DNA of 55,844 bases from positions 1-55,844 of the forward strand of contig JAYQOT010000007.1 in the NCBI GenBank assembly GCA_038144955.1, written 5' to 3'. Below are positions 1-8,052 of this stretch, piece by piece. Position 1 is the first letter of the stretch; every line of letters starts with the position of its first letter. The notes under the pieces are model-generated. The model did no database searches. It saw nothing but the letters and a program-made list of their open reading frames with translations, and had not been told where the DNA came from. The DNA is from Ga0077527 sp038144955 (GTDB lineage: Bacteria; Pseudomonadota; Gammaproteobacteria; Burkholderiales; SG8-41). The translations under genes were made by a program, and so were the position numbers.

Positions 1-1518
1 CTTGCCCGCAAGTGGCGCCCCCGCAATTTTGCCGAGCTCGTCGGACAGGAGCATGTTGTCCGCGCGCTGACCAACGCGCTGCGCCAGCAGCGGCTGCATC
101 ATGCCTACCTGTTTACCGGGACCCGTGGCGTCGGCAAGACCACGCTGGCGCGCATACTGGCCAAGGCTCTGAACTGCGAGACCGGGGTCACCGATGCGCC
201 CTGCGGAAAATGCGGGGCCTGCAGCGAGATTGATGCCGGCCGTTTTGTCGATCTGATAGAGCTGGATGCCGCCTCGAATACCCAGGTCGACAACATGCGC
301 GATTTGCTGGACAACGCGCTCTATGCGCCGACCAGCGGGCGCTACAAGGTCTACATCATCGACGAAGTGCACATGCTGTCGCGCTCGGCTTTCAATGCCA
401 TGCTGAAAACGCTGGAAGAACCGCCGGGTCATGTCAAATTCATCCTGGCGACCACGGATCCGCAGAAAATTCCGGTGACCGTGCTTTCGCGCTGCCTGCA
501 GTTCGGATTGAAGCAGATCCCGCAATCACAGATTTGCGAACGTCTGTCCGAGGTGCTGAAGGCGGAGGGCGTGGACACCGATGCGGCTTCAGTGGCGCTG
601 GTGGCGCGCGCTGCCGAGGGCAGCCTGCGCGATGCCTTGAGCCTGCTCGACCAGGCGATAGCACACGGCGGCGGCAAGCTCGAGGAAGCCTCAACGCGGG
701 CCATGCTGGGTGCAGTCGACCAGACTTATCTACATGCCATTCTGCGGGCAGTGGCGGGACGTGATGGCGAAGCGCTGGTTGCGGAGGCGGGGCGCATGGC
801 GGAACGCAGTCTGTCGTTTGAGTCTGCGCTGCAGGAATTGGCAACGCTGCTGCACCGGCTGGCCCTGGCTCAGGTGGTGCCCGCAAGCGTTCCCGGGGAT
901 GATCCCGATGCAATTGCGATAGCAGAGCTGGGCAAGTTTTTTTCCGCGGAAGAACTGCAGTTGTATTACCAGATTGCAGTGCAGGGGCGCAGTGAAATCG
1001 GGTTGGCGCCTGACGAGCACAGCGGTTTCATGATGACCTTGTTGCGCATGCTGGCGTTTGCACCGGCTGAGCCCGGGAAAATTTCGCTGCCTGTCGCACA
1101 GCCCTCCGCAGCCAAGGCGGCTGCGGTCCCGGCCGCAGGCGATCCCTCGGCGTGGGCGGATCTGGTGGCGCAGCTGGGACTCAGCGCCATGGCCCACCAG
1201 CTGGCCCTGCGGTGCGAGATGGTGTCGCGCACCCCGGAGCGCATTGAATTGAGAATTTCTGCTGCCGACGAGCGCATGTTCGACAAACCGTACCGGGACA
1301 AGCTGACTGCGGCGCTGCGCCAGGTATTGGGTGCCAAATTGCAGGTGGCTTTTGCAGCCGGTGAGGTTGCCGGAGTTTCTCCCAAGGCGGTTACCGACCG
1401 CAAAATCGAACAGCGTCAAGCCGAGGCGGTAGCCGAAATACGGGGCGATCCTTTCGTGCGCGAACTGATTGAGGATTTCGGCGGATCGCTCGAGGATTCA
1501 TCCATCAAGCCGAAATAG
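1..1518 (+). CDS. dnaX: DNA polymerase III subunit gamma/tau, 5' end cut off by window edge
   Basis: Clamp-loader ATPase that loads the beta sliding clamp at the replication fork. The reading frame is open from base 1 and begins with LARKWRP, so only about the first six to eight residues and the start codon lie outside the window. Counting from base 1, Walker A (GTRGVGKTT) is at residues 40-48, a four-cysteine zinc module is C59-x8-C68-x2-C71-x2-C74, and Walker B (IIDEVH) is at 119-124 followed by the LSRC sensor 1. The visible part is 505 residues, shorter than the E. coli tau form (643), which mainly reflects a short C-terminal region. The 25-base gap to ybaB and then recR is the usual dnaX-ybaB-recR recombination/replication group. 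No obvious A-AAA-AAG frameshift site was seen. Confidence 0.97.
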   Translation, partial: LARKWRPRNFAELVGQEHVVRALTNALRQQRLHHAYLFTGTRGVGKTTLARILAKALNCETGVTDAPCGKCGACSEIDAGRFVDLIELDAASNTQVDNMRDLLDNALYAPTSGRYKVYIIDEVHMLSRSAFNAMLKTLEEPPGHVKFILATTDPQKIPVTVLSRCLQFGLKQIPQSQICERLSEVLKAEGVDTDAASVALVARAAEGSLRDALSLLDQAIAHGGGKLEEASTRAMLGAVDQTYLHAILRAVAGRDGEALVAEAGRMAERSLSFESALQELATLLHRLALAQVVPASVPGDDPDAIAIAELGKFFSAEELQLYYQIAVQGRSEIGLAPDEHSGFMMTLLRMLAFAPAEPGKISLPVAQPSAAKAAAVPAAGDPSAWADLVAQLGLSAMAHQLALRCEMVSRTPERIELRISAADERMFDKPYRDKLTAALRQVLGAKLQVAFAAGEVAGVSPKAVTDRKIEQRQAEAVAEIRGDPFVRELIEDFGGSLEDSSIKPK

Positions 1519-1542
1519 CCACACCAACCAGCAGAGGAAAAC

Positions 1543-1869
1543 ATGATGAAGGGGCAGCTCGCAGGACTGATGAAGCAGGCGCAGCAGATGCAGGACAACA
1601 TGCGCAAAATGCAGGAGCAGCTTGCCCAGATCGAGGTCGAAGGGCAGTCCGGCTCTGGCGCGGTCAGGGTGGTGATGACCTGCCGCCACGAGGTCAGGCG
1701 GGTGATGATCGATCCGGCCGCGGCAGGAGATGACCGCGAGATGCTGGAAGATCTGGTCGCGGCCGCATTCAACGATGCGCTGCGCAAGGCCGAGGCCACC
1801 AGCCAGGAAAAAATGGCGGCTGTTACCGCCGGCCTGCCGCTGCCGCCGGGCATGAAGTTGCCATTCTAA
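1543..1869 (+). CDS. ybaB: YbaB/EbfC family nucleoid-associated protein
   Basis: Small DNA-binding protein of 108 residues, the normal family length. It has the typical N-terminal helix rich in Met and Gln (LMKQAQQMQDNMRKMQEQL) followed by the EVEGQSGSGAVRVVMTCRHEV core and a C-terminal helix ending LPPGMKLPF. The start is the first of two adjacent ATG codons, preceded by GAGGA at a good distance. Family members bind DNA as dimers and are nearly always encoded between dnaX and recR, as here. Role in the cell is known only as a nucleoid-associated or expression-modulating protein. Confidence 0.95.
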   Translation: MMKGQLAGLMKQAQQMQDNMRKMQEQLAQIEVEGQSGSGAVRVVMTCRHEVRRVMIDPAAAGDDREMLEDLVAAAFNDALRKAEATSQEKMAAVTAGLPLPPGMKLPF

Positions 1870-1875
1870 TTACTC

Positions 1876-1892
1876 AATAAAAACAATAAGTT
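1876..1892 (+). repeat. 17-base repeat, copy 1
   Basis: AATAAAAACAATAAGTT lies between the ybaB stop and the recR start. An exact copy is at 36092-36108, and the reverse complement of its first part, with the preceding C (12 bases), is at 50431-50442. Confidence 0.6.
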
Positions 1893-1898
1893 GCATCA

Positions 1899-2495
1899 GT
1901 GAAGTCACCCAATTCCCTGCAGGAGCTGATCGAAGCCCTGCGTTGCCTTCCGGGCGTGGGCCCGCGCTCTGCACAGCGCATGGCATTTCACCTGATGCAG
2001 CGGGATCGGCAGGGCGCGCAGCGGCTTGCGGGTGCGATGGGTGCGGCGCTGGAGCGGGTGCGCCATTGCGAGCGCTGCAATAATTTCTCCGAGGAGGCGG
2101 TTTGTACGCTGTGCCTGTCGCCTCGGCGTGATGGCAGGCTGCTGTGCGTGATCGAAACTCCGGCGGACCTGCTGATGATGGAGCAGGCCCAGTGCTACAG
2201 CGGATTGTATTTCGTGCTGATGGGCGCGTTGTCACCGCTCGATGGCATTGGTCCGCATGATATTCATCTCGAGCGTCTGCTCAAGCGTGCGGCTGACGGC
2301 GTCGTCCAGGAAGTGATGATCGCCACCAACTTTACGGTCGAGGGCGAGGCCACGGCGCATTACGCCGGCGAGATGTTGCGCTCCAGGGGTCTGCGTGTGA
2401 CCCGCATCGCCCGCGGCCTGCCGGTGGGCGGTGAACTCGAACATGTCGACAGCGGCACGCTGGCGCAGGCCGTGCTCGACCGGCGCAACCTATGA
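1899..2495 (+). CDS. recR: Recombination mediator protein RecR
   Basis: Acts with RecF and RecO to load RecA on gapped single-stranded DNA. The 198-residue product has an N-terminal helix-hairpin-helix region (LPGVGPRSAQRMAF, residues 17-30), a zinc finger formed by C57, C60, C69 and C72, and a Toprim domain from about residue 80 (LCVIETPADLLMMEQ). The start is GTG; no ATG lies close enough upstream. The stop overlaps the start of rluB (ATGA at 2492-2495), indicating translational coupling. The A-rich spacer after ybaB carries one copy of a 17-base sequence repeated elsewhere in the window. Confidence 0.96.
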   Translation: MKSPNSLQELIEALRCLPGVGPRSAQRMAFHLMQRDRQGAQRLAGAMGAALERVRHCERCNNFSEEAVCTLCLSPRRDGRLLCVIETPADLLMMEQAQCYSGLYFVLMGALSPLDGIGPHDIHLERLLKRAADGVVQEVMIATNFTVEGEATAHYAGEMLRSRGLRVTRIARGLPVGGELEHVDSGTLAQAVLDRRNL

Positions 2496-3382
2496 GCACA
2501 TCACCAAGAAATCGCTCTGGTCTGCGCCGCAAGCCGCGTTTGCAGGCTGACACCGCTCCCGTCGCGCAGCCGCGTGGTGAAAAACTGCACAAGATATTGG
2601 CCCAGGCCGGACTGGGGTCGCGACGGGCCATGGAGGAGCGCATCCGCAACGGCGAGATCACCGTCAACGGCCAGGTGGCAACTATCGGCGACCGTGTCAC
2701 TGCAGATGACCGCATCAAGGCGGGCGATCGCATCGTGCGCTGGCCTGTCGCCGGTCAGGTGCCGCGCGTGCTGCTGTATCACAAGCCTGAAGGTGAAATC
2801 GTCAGTAATGACGATCCGCAGGGTCGCGCCACGGTTTTCGATCATCTGCCTCCGGCACGAGGGGCAAAGTGGCTGGCGATCGGGCGCCTGGATTTTAATA
2901 CAAGTGGATTGCTGATTTTTACCACCTCAGGTGATCTGGCCAATCGCATGATGCACCCGCGTTTTGAGGTGGAGCGCGAATATGCCGTGCGCGTCCTCGG
3001 CGACGCTGCACCGGCGAAACTGGAGGCGATGTGCAAGGGGGTGCGTCTTGAAGACGGGGTCGCACGCTTTGAATTCCTGCGTGAGGAGGGCGGCGAGGGT
3101 GCCAATCGCTGGTTCCGCGTGCTGCTGAAAGAGGGACGTAATCGCGTGGTGCGCCGCCTGTTCGAATCCCAGGGGCTGACCGTCAGCCGGCTGATGCGGG
3201 TGCGTTTCGGACTGGTGGTGCTGCCGCCGGCACTGAAACGCGGCCGGTTTATCGAACTCGAGTCTGCCGACGTTTCGAAATTGCTCGCCTGGGCGGAAGC
3301 GCCGCAATCGGCTGATTCAGCAACGCTTCCCTCTGCAGCAACGCCACACAGTCGTCCCCGCCGCTCGTCTCAGCCCAGATAA
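2492..3382 (+). CDS. rluB: 23S rRNA pseudouridine synthase B (RluB family)
   Basis: Converts a uridine of 23S rRNA (position 2605 in E. coli) to pseudouridine. An S4 RNA-binding domain occupies about residues 30-90 (EKLHKILAQAGLGSRRAMEE). The RsuA/RluB catalytic motif GRLDFNTSG is at 131-139 with D134 as the expected catalytic aspartate. Length is 296 residues. The last roughly 30 residues are Ser/Arg/Pro-rich and variable. The 3' end overlaps the convergent prmB by 134 bases. The start overlaps the recR stop. RluB versus the close paralogue RluE/RsuA is decided by the S4 domain and the long C-terminal tail, so the exact target uridine is inferred. Confidence 0.92.
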   Translation: MSTSPRNRSGLRRKPRLQADTAPVAQPRGEKLHKILAQAGLGSRRAMEERIRNGEITVNGQVATIGDRVTADDRIKAGDRIVRWPVAGQVPRVLLYHKPEGEIVSNDDPQGRATVFDHLPPARGAKWLAIGRLDFNTSGLLIFTTSGDLANRMMHPRFEVEREYAVRVLGDAAPAKLEAMCKGVRLEDGVARFEFLREEGGEGANRWFRVLLKEGRNRVVRRLFESQGLTVSRLMRVRFGLVVLPPALKRGRFIELESADVSKLLAWAEAPQSADSATLPSAATPHSRPRRSSQPR

Positions 3383-4202
3383 AAGGCAGGGTTGGGAAAG
3401 CACGCTCGACCCGCTGCCGGTTGTGCCCGACTTCGAGCACCAGCCAGCCGTGGGGTGCGAGGTGCTCGGCAGCGCCAGCTAAAATCCTTCTCACCAGATC
3501 CAGGCCGTCAGTTCCCCCGTGGAGTGCGAGTTCCGGTTCGCGGCGGTATTCCGCAGGAAGCGAGCGCATCAAGGCTTCGCGTACGTAGGGGGGATTGCTC
3601 AGGATCAGAGCGTATTTTTCCTGGCCTAGTTGGTCGAACAGATTCGACTGCCGCAGTTTGACGCGTGTTTCCAGCCGGTAATCGCGCACGTTGCGACGGG
3701 CGACGGCGAGAGCGTCTTTTGACAGGTCACTGCCTTCGACCTGCGCCTTGGGGAAAACGTGCGCTGCTATGATGGCCAGGCATCCCGAGCCGGTGCAGAG
3801 GTCGAGGATGCGTTGCGGGTTTGCGCGCAGTTTGAGCCAGGGACGCAGGCGCACGCGGAGCAGTTCGGCGATGTATGAACGCGGCACGATCACGCGCGGG
3901 TCGACATGAAAACGGTAATCACCGAGCCAGGCTTCTCCTGTCAGATAGGCTGCGGGGATTCTTTCGGCGATGCGCCGGGCGAAGAGATTTTCGGCTCGCC
4001 GCGCCACTGCCGGCGTCAGGGGCTTGTCGAGCTGCTGTGCCAGGCGCTCGAACGGGCAGCGCAGCGCATGCACCATCAGCCATGCGGCCTCATCACCGGC
4101 GTTGAGGGTGCCGTGCCCGTAGGCCAGGCCGGCGGCCCGGAAGCGGCGGGTTGCGACTTCGATCAGTTGCCGAGGCGTGACAGGAAGAGGGGTTCGCGCC
4201 AA
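3249..4202 (-). CDS. prmB: 50S ribosomal protein L3 glutamine methyltransferase
   Basis: SAM-dependent N5-glutamine methyltransferase of the HemK/PrmB family; PrmB modifies a glutamine of ribosomal protein L3. SAM motif I is LDLCTGSG at residues 133-140 and the catalytic NPPY is at 203-206. The N-terminal substrate region (YGHGTLNAGDEAAWLMVHAL) is of the PrmB rather than PrmC type. The only plausible start is TTG with a poor Shine-Dalgarno sequence. The 48 bases upstream are very AT-rich and may hold a promoter. The conserved C-terminal block SGGDDCVALL lies within the part antisense to rluB, so the overlap is genuinely coding on both strands. Length 317 residues. Confidence 0.9.
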   Translation of the reverse strand: MARTPLPVTPRQLIEVATRRFRAAGLAYGHGTLNAGDEAAWLMVHALRCPFERLAQQLDKPLTPAVARRAENLFARRIAERIPAAYLTGEAWLGDYRFHVDPRVIVPRSYIAELLRVRLRPWLKLRANPQRILDLCTGSGCLAIIAAHVFPKAQVEGSDLSKDALAVARRNVRDYRLETRVKLRQSNLFDQLGQEKYALILSNPPYVREALMRSLPAEYRREPELALHGGTDGLDLVRRILAGAAEHLAPHGWLVLEVGHNRQRVERAFPTLPFIWAETSGGDDCVALLQREALLNQPIAALPPRRAISKRRQTRVR

Positions 4203-4250
4203 GAAGATCGTTTTAAAAAGTAAATTAAAACAGATATTTAATATTTAAAC

Positions 4251-5408
4251 TTAACCTAAAGCATCCAGATTGAGCTTGATGCTCGACAGATCATCCGTAC
4301 TGGCTGCGGCTGCCTTGGTGGTGGTCTGGGTTTTGGCCGCACCCTCGGTTTTGGGTGCGTTACTGATCAGGTTATGCAGATTGCTCGGCGAATCGGCATT
4401 GGCCAGCGCCTCGTCCATGCTGATGCGGCCTGATCGGTAAAGATCGAACAGCGCCTGCTCGAAGGTTTTGGAACCTGGGGACAGGCTTTGCTCCATGGCA
4501 TCCTTGATCTGGTTGATTTCGCCGGCCTTGATCAGTTCCTGGATGTGTTTGGTGTTGAGCAGCACTTCGACGGCGGCAGCCCGTTTGCCATCCACGGTTT
4601 TCACCAGTCGCTGCGAAATCACGCAGCGCAGCGCGATCGACAGGTCGGCTTGCAGGCTTTCGCGGGCCTCGCGCGGGAAGAAGCCGATGATCCGGTTCAG
4701 CGCGTTGTAGCTGTTGTTGGCGTGCAGGGTTGACATGCAGAGGTGGCCGGTTTGGGCAAACAGCAAAGAGCTCTGCAGCGTTTCGCGGTCGCGGATTTCA
4801 CCGACCATCAGCAGGTCAGGGGCTTCTCGCATGGCGCTGATCAGCGCATTTTCGTAGGTGTGCGTGTCAACGCGTACTTCACGCTGGTTGACGATGGATT
4901 TCTTGTGCTTGAAGATGAATTCGACTGGATCCTCGATGGTCAGGATGTGCCCGGTTCTGGTGCTGTTGCGGTAATCGATCATCGATGCCATGGTGGTCGA
5001 TTTGCCTGATCCGGTGGAGCCGACGATCAGGATCAGCCCCAGCTTTTCCATGATGACTTCCTTCAGCACCGGGGGCAGGCCCAGGGATTCGAAAGCGGGC
5101 ACATCAGGTTTGACGAAACGGATCACCATCGCCACGGTGTTCTTCTGGCGGAAGATATTGATGCGGAAATTGCCGAGTTCGCCCCCGCTCTGGGCGAAGT
5201 TCATTTCATGTTTGGTTTCGAATTCCTTGATCTGCGCCTCGGTCATCAGTTCGTAGCAGATCTTCTTGACCTGTTCGGGGTCCAGCGCCTGGCTGTTGAT
5301 CGGCATGACCGTCCCGTTGATCTTGATCTGGATCGGAGCGCCGGACGTGAAAAACATGTCCGAGGCCTGCTTGTCGGACATCAGCTTGAACAGTGGCGTG
5401 ACGAACAT
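4251..5408 (-). CDS. pilU: Type IV pilus retraction ATPase-like protein PilU
   Basis: Hexameric PilT-family ATPase assisting pilus retraction at the inner membrane. Visible motifs are Walker A GSTGSGKST (residues 130-138), the Asp box TIEDPVEF (157-164), Walker B region DLLMVGEIRD and His box LCMSTLHANN. The N-terminus MFVTPLFKLMSDKQASDMFF and the extended Ala/Thr-rich C-terminal tail are PilU features; PilT is shorter with a different N-terminus. Length 385. It lies downstream of queF-dapC-dapD on the same strand, 94 bases after dapD, with GGGGG as a likely ribosome site. No pilT or other pilus gene is present in the window. Confidence 0.9.
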   Translation of the reverse strand: MFVTPLFKLMSDKQASDMFFTSGAPIQIKINGTVMPINSQALDPEQVKKICYELMTEAQIKEFETKHEMNFAQSGGELGNFRINIFRQKNTVAMVIRFVKPDVPAFESLGLPPVLKEVIMEKLGLILIVGSTGSGKSTTMASMIDYRNSTRTGHILTIEDPVEFIFKHKKSIVNQREVRVDTHTYENALISAMREAPDLLMVGEIRDRETLQSSLLFAQTGHLCMSTLHANNSYNALNRIIGFFPREARESLQADLSIALRCVISQRLVKTVDGKRAAAVEVLLNTKHIQELIKAGEINQIKDAMEQSLSPGSKTFEQALFDLYRSGRISMDEALANADSPSNLHNLISNAPKTEGAAKTQTTTKAAAASTDDLSSIKLNLDALG

Positions 5409-5502
5409 GACGGATACCCCCTGGGTTCAACCGGCCCTCAGGCGCGGAGTCGGTTCCTTATGCCTGCATTCTGCCAACTATCGCCGGCATTGCAAAGCGC
5501 GA

Positions 5503-6327
5503 TCAGTCGTCACTGCGCAGCAGATCGTTGATGCTGGTCTTGGCCCGTGTTTTCGCATCGACTTGCTTGACGATGACGGCGCAGTACAGATTGCATTTGC
5601 CGTCGGGTGAGGGCAGTGATCCGGACACCACCACCGAACCTGCGGGGACGCGTCCGTAGAGCACCTTGCCGGATTCCCGGTGGTAGATTTTCGTGCTTTG
5701 CCCGATGAAGACGCCCATTGAAATCACCGAGCCTTCTTCGACAACCACGCCTTCGACGATCTCCGAGCGTGCGCCGATGAAACAGTTGTCCTCGATGATG
5801 GTGGGATTGGCCTGCAGCGGTTCTAGGACGCCGCCGATGCCCACGCCGCCTGACAGGTGCACGTTCTTGCCGATCTGGGCGCAGGATCCCACCGTGGCCC
5901 AGGTGTCGACCATGGTGCCTTCGTCGACGTAGGCGCCGATGTTGACGAATGAAGGCATCAGAATCACGTTCCTGGCGATGAATACGCCGCGACGGGCAGC
6001 GGCTGGAGGTACCACTCGGAAACCGCCGGCGCGGAAAGCCGCTTCGTCATAGTTGGCGAATTTCGGGGCTACCTTGTCAAAGTATCGGGTGGTTCCATCC
6101 CGCATGACGACATTGTCCTGGAGGCGGAACGACAGCAGCACGGCTTTTTTGACCCATTCGTTGGTCTGCCACTGCCCGTTGCGTTTTTCGGCGACCCGCA
6201 GCTTACCGGCATCGAGCATGGCAATGGTTTCATCGACCGCCTTCGCGATGTCTGCAGGCGGGTTGGCGGGGGTCAGGCTGGCGCGGTTGTCCCAGGCTTT
6301 TTCAATGACAGTCTGGAGGTTCTGCAT
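5503..6327 (-). CDS. dapD: 2,3,4,5-tetrahydropyridine-2,6-dicarboxylate N-succinyltransferase
   Basis: Succinyl-CoA-dependent step of the succinylase branch of lysine and meso-diaminopimelate synthesis. The protein of 274 residues equals the E. coli enzyme in length and shows the left-handed beta-helix hexapeptides (VNIGAYVDEGTMVDTWATVGSCAQIG and following). The start chosen is the ATG giving MQNLQTVIEKAWDNRA, preceded by AGGAAA; the open frame extends about 87 codons upstream into the end of dapC but that extension has no family similarity. Only 25 bases separate it from dapC, the preceding enzyme gene of the same pathway. Confidence 0.96.
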   Translation of the reverse strand: MQNLQTVIEKAWDNRASLTPANPPADIAKAVDETIAMLDAGKLRVAEKRNGQWQTNEWVKKAVLLSFRLQDNVVMRDGTTRYFDKVAPKFANYDEAAFRAGGFRVVPPAAARRGVFIARNVILMPSFVNIGAYVDEGTMVDTWATVGSCAQIGKNVHLSGGVGIGGVLEPLQANPTIIEDNCFIGARSEIVEGVVVEEGSVISMGVFIGQSTKIYHRESGKVLYGRVPAGSVVVSGSLPSPDGKCNLYCAVIVKQVDAKTRAKTSINDLLRSDD

Positions 6328-6352
6328 GTTTCTTTTCCTCGTTTCAGTGGAA

Positions 6353-7537
6353 TTATAGTGTTGTGGCGAAGCGGCGCAGCCGGTTGGCGGCTTCGATACA
6401 TTCATCGATCGTTGCCACCAGCGCAATACGCACCCGGCCCGCTCCGGGATTGATGCCGCGTGCCTCGCGTGCCAGATAGCTCCCCGGCAGCACGCTGACG
6501 CCTTCCTCGGCATACAGACGGCGGGTGAATTCGACGTCGTCAATCGGGGTTTTGAGCCACAGGTAAAAAGCGGCATCAGGCCACTCAACCGGCAGCACCG
6601 GTTTCAGTATCTCGATAACGGTTTCGAATTTTTTCCGGTACAGAGCGCGGTTGGCGACGACGTGTTCTTCGTCGCGCCATGCCGCAATGCTGGCAGCCTG
6701 GAACGGCAGGCTCATCGCGCTGCCGTGGTAGGTCCGGTAGAGGTAGAACTTCTTGAGTATGGCGGCATCACCGGCAACGAAACCGGAGCGCATCCCCGGG
6801 ACATTGGAGCGCTTGGACAGGCTGGAGAACACCACCAGGTTGCGGAAATCCCGGCGCCCGAGACGAATCGCGGCCTCCATCGCACCCAGCGGCGGCCGTG
6901 CCTCGTCAAAATAGATTTCCGAATAGCATTCGTCCGCCGCGATCACGCACTGATGGCGATCGGAGTATTCAAAGAGCTTTTTCCAGTCCTCAAGCGTAAG
7001 CACCTTGCCCGTGGGGTTGCCGGGAGAGCAGACATAGGCCAGTTGCGCATGCTGCCAGGTACTTTCCGGTAGTTGCGCAGGATCGAATGCGTAATCGTTT
7101 TCAGCCTGCGTATGGATGAATTCCGGCCGGGCTCCCGCCAGCAGCGCCGCACCTTCGTAAATCTGGTAGAAGGGATTGGGGCAGATGACCGCCGGCGAGG
7201 GGCGTTTTTCGTCAATCACGGTCTGTGCGAAGGCAAAAAGCGCCTCACGGCTGCCATTGACCGGCAGAACCTGGCTTGCCGGATCCGGCGTGTCGATGCG
7301 ATAGCGGCGACCTATCCATTCCGCAATCACGCGCCGCAGGGCTTCGGTGCCCAGGGTGGCCGGATAGACTGACAGGCCGTTGAGGTTGTCTGTCAGTGCG
7401 TCCCGGATGAATCCCGGGGTCGGATGCTTGGGCTCACCGATATGGAGGCTGACAGGATTCGCCGGCTTGAGGCCTGCAATCAGGTTTGACAGTCGCTGGA
7501 AAGGATAACTTTGCAGCAGTTCCAGTCGCTGGTTCAA
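6353..7537 (-). CDS. dapC: N-succinyldiaminopimelate aminotransferase
   Basis: Class I/II PLP-dependent aminotransferase using glutamate to convert N-succinyl-2-amino-6-ketopimelate to N-succinyl-LL-diaminopimelate. The PLP lysine is K242 in SSLSKRSNVPGMRSGF, with the SPGNPTG loop at 171-177 and ADECY (201-205) binding the cofactor ring. The start is TTG, overlapping the queF stop as TTGA (7534-7537), and gives the family N-terminus MNQRLELLQSYPF. Length 394. Its position immediately before dapD supports the DapC assignment over other aminotransferases of this class. Confidence 0.92.
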   Translation of the reverse strand: MNQRLELLQSYPFQRLSNLIAGLKPANPVSLHIGEPKHPTPGFIRDALTDNLNGLSVYPATLGTEALRRVIAEWIGRRYRIDTPDPASQVLPVNGSREALFAFAQTVIDEKRPSPAVICPNPFYQIYEGAALLAGARPEFIHTQAENDYAFDPAQLPESTWQHAQLAYVCSPGNPTGKVLTLEDWKKLFEYSDRHQCVIAADECYSEIYFDEARPPLGAMEAAIRLGRRDFRNLVVFSSLSKRSNVPGMRSGFVAGDAAILKKFYLYRTYHGSAMSLPFQAASIAAWRDEEHVVANRALYRKKFETVIEILKPVLPVEWPDAAFYLWLKTPIDDVEFTRRLYAEEGVSVLPGSYLAREARGINPGAGRVRIALVATIDECIEAANRLRRFATTL

Positions 7538-7950
7538 CTTGTGGATGCTCCCGGTTCCAGCACCGGCAGCTCGGGCATGCGATCAACCCTGAAACCCCGC
7601 TTGACATGATGCGCAGTTACCGTGGTGAAAATCCCGCCACGGACGTAAAACCTGGCTGTCAGTTGCATGAATCGCGGCCGTGTCGCCCGTACCAGATCGT
7701 CGAGGATGCGATTGGTGACGGCTTCATGAAACGCCCCTTCGTTACGGAACGACCAGATATACAGTTTCAGGCTTTTCAGTTCCACGCAAAGCCGGTCGGG
7801 TACGTAATCGAGGATCAGCGTCGCGAAATCAGGTTGGCCGGTTTTCGGGCACAGGCACGTAAACTCCGGTATTTCCATGTGAATCCGGAAATCCCGTGAA
7901 GTTGCGGGATTGGCAAAAGTGTCAAGACGGCGTGAAGGTTTGGCCGGCAT
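7534..7950 (-). CDS. queF: NADPH-dependent 7-cyano-7-deazaguanine reductase (unimodular)
   Basis: Reduces preQ0 to preQ1 in queuosine tRNA-modification synthesis. The short (138-residue) type has the T-fold with the QueF motif ELKSLKLY at 57-64. The catalytic pair is C34 (CLCPKTGQPDF) and D41, equivalent to the Cys and Asp that form and break the thioimide with preQ0. ATG start. It is the first gene of the minus-strand group queF-dapC-dapD-pilU-prmB and is divergent from smc, with about 100 bases between them in which a promoter for each must lie. Confidence 0.95.
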   Translation of the reverse strand: MPAKPSRRLDTFANPATSRDFRIHMEIPEFTCLCPKTGQPDFATLILDYVPDRLCVELKSLKLYIWSFRNEGAFHEAVTNRILDDLVRATRPRFMQLTARFYVRGGIFTTVTAHHVKRGFRVDRMPELPVLEPGASTS

Positions 7951-8052
7951 GGCTTAAGGTATCTGATTGGCGAGTCAATTCAGTTAAAATGCGCGCTGAA
8001 TTCTACTCGTTTGGTTTCACTGCACAACCCTTTTTCTTGGCAGAACAGCATC

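Noticed and set aside
6328..6588. Upstream extension of dapD into dapC
   Set aside because: The extension is an out-of-frame reading of dapC; the ATG at 6327 has a ribosome site and gives the normal length.
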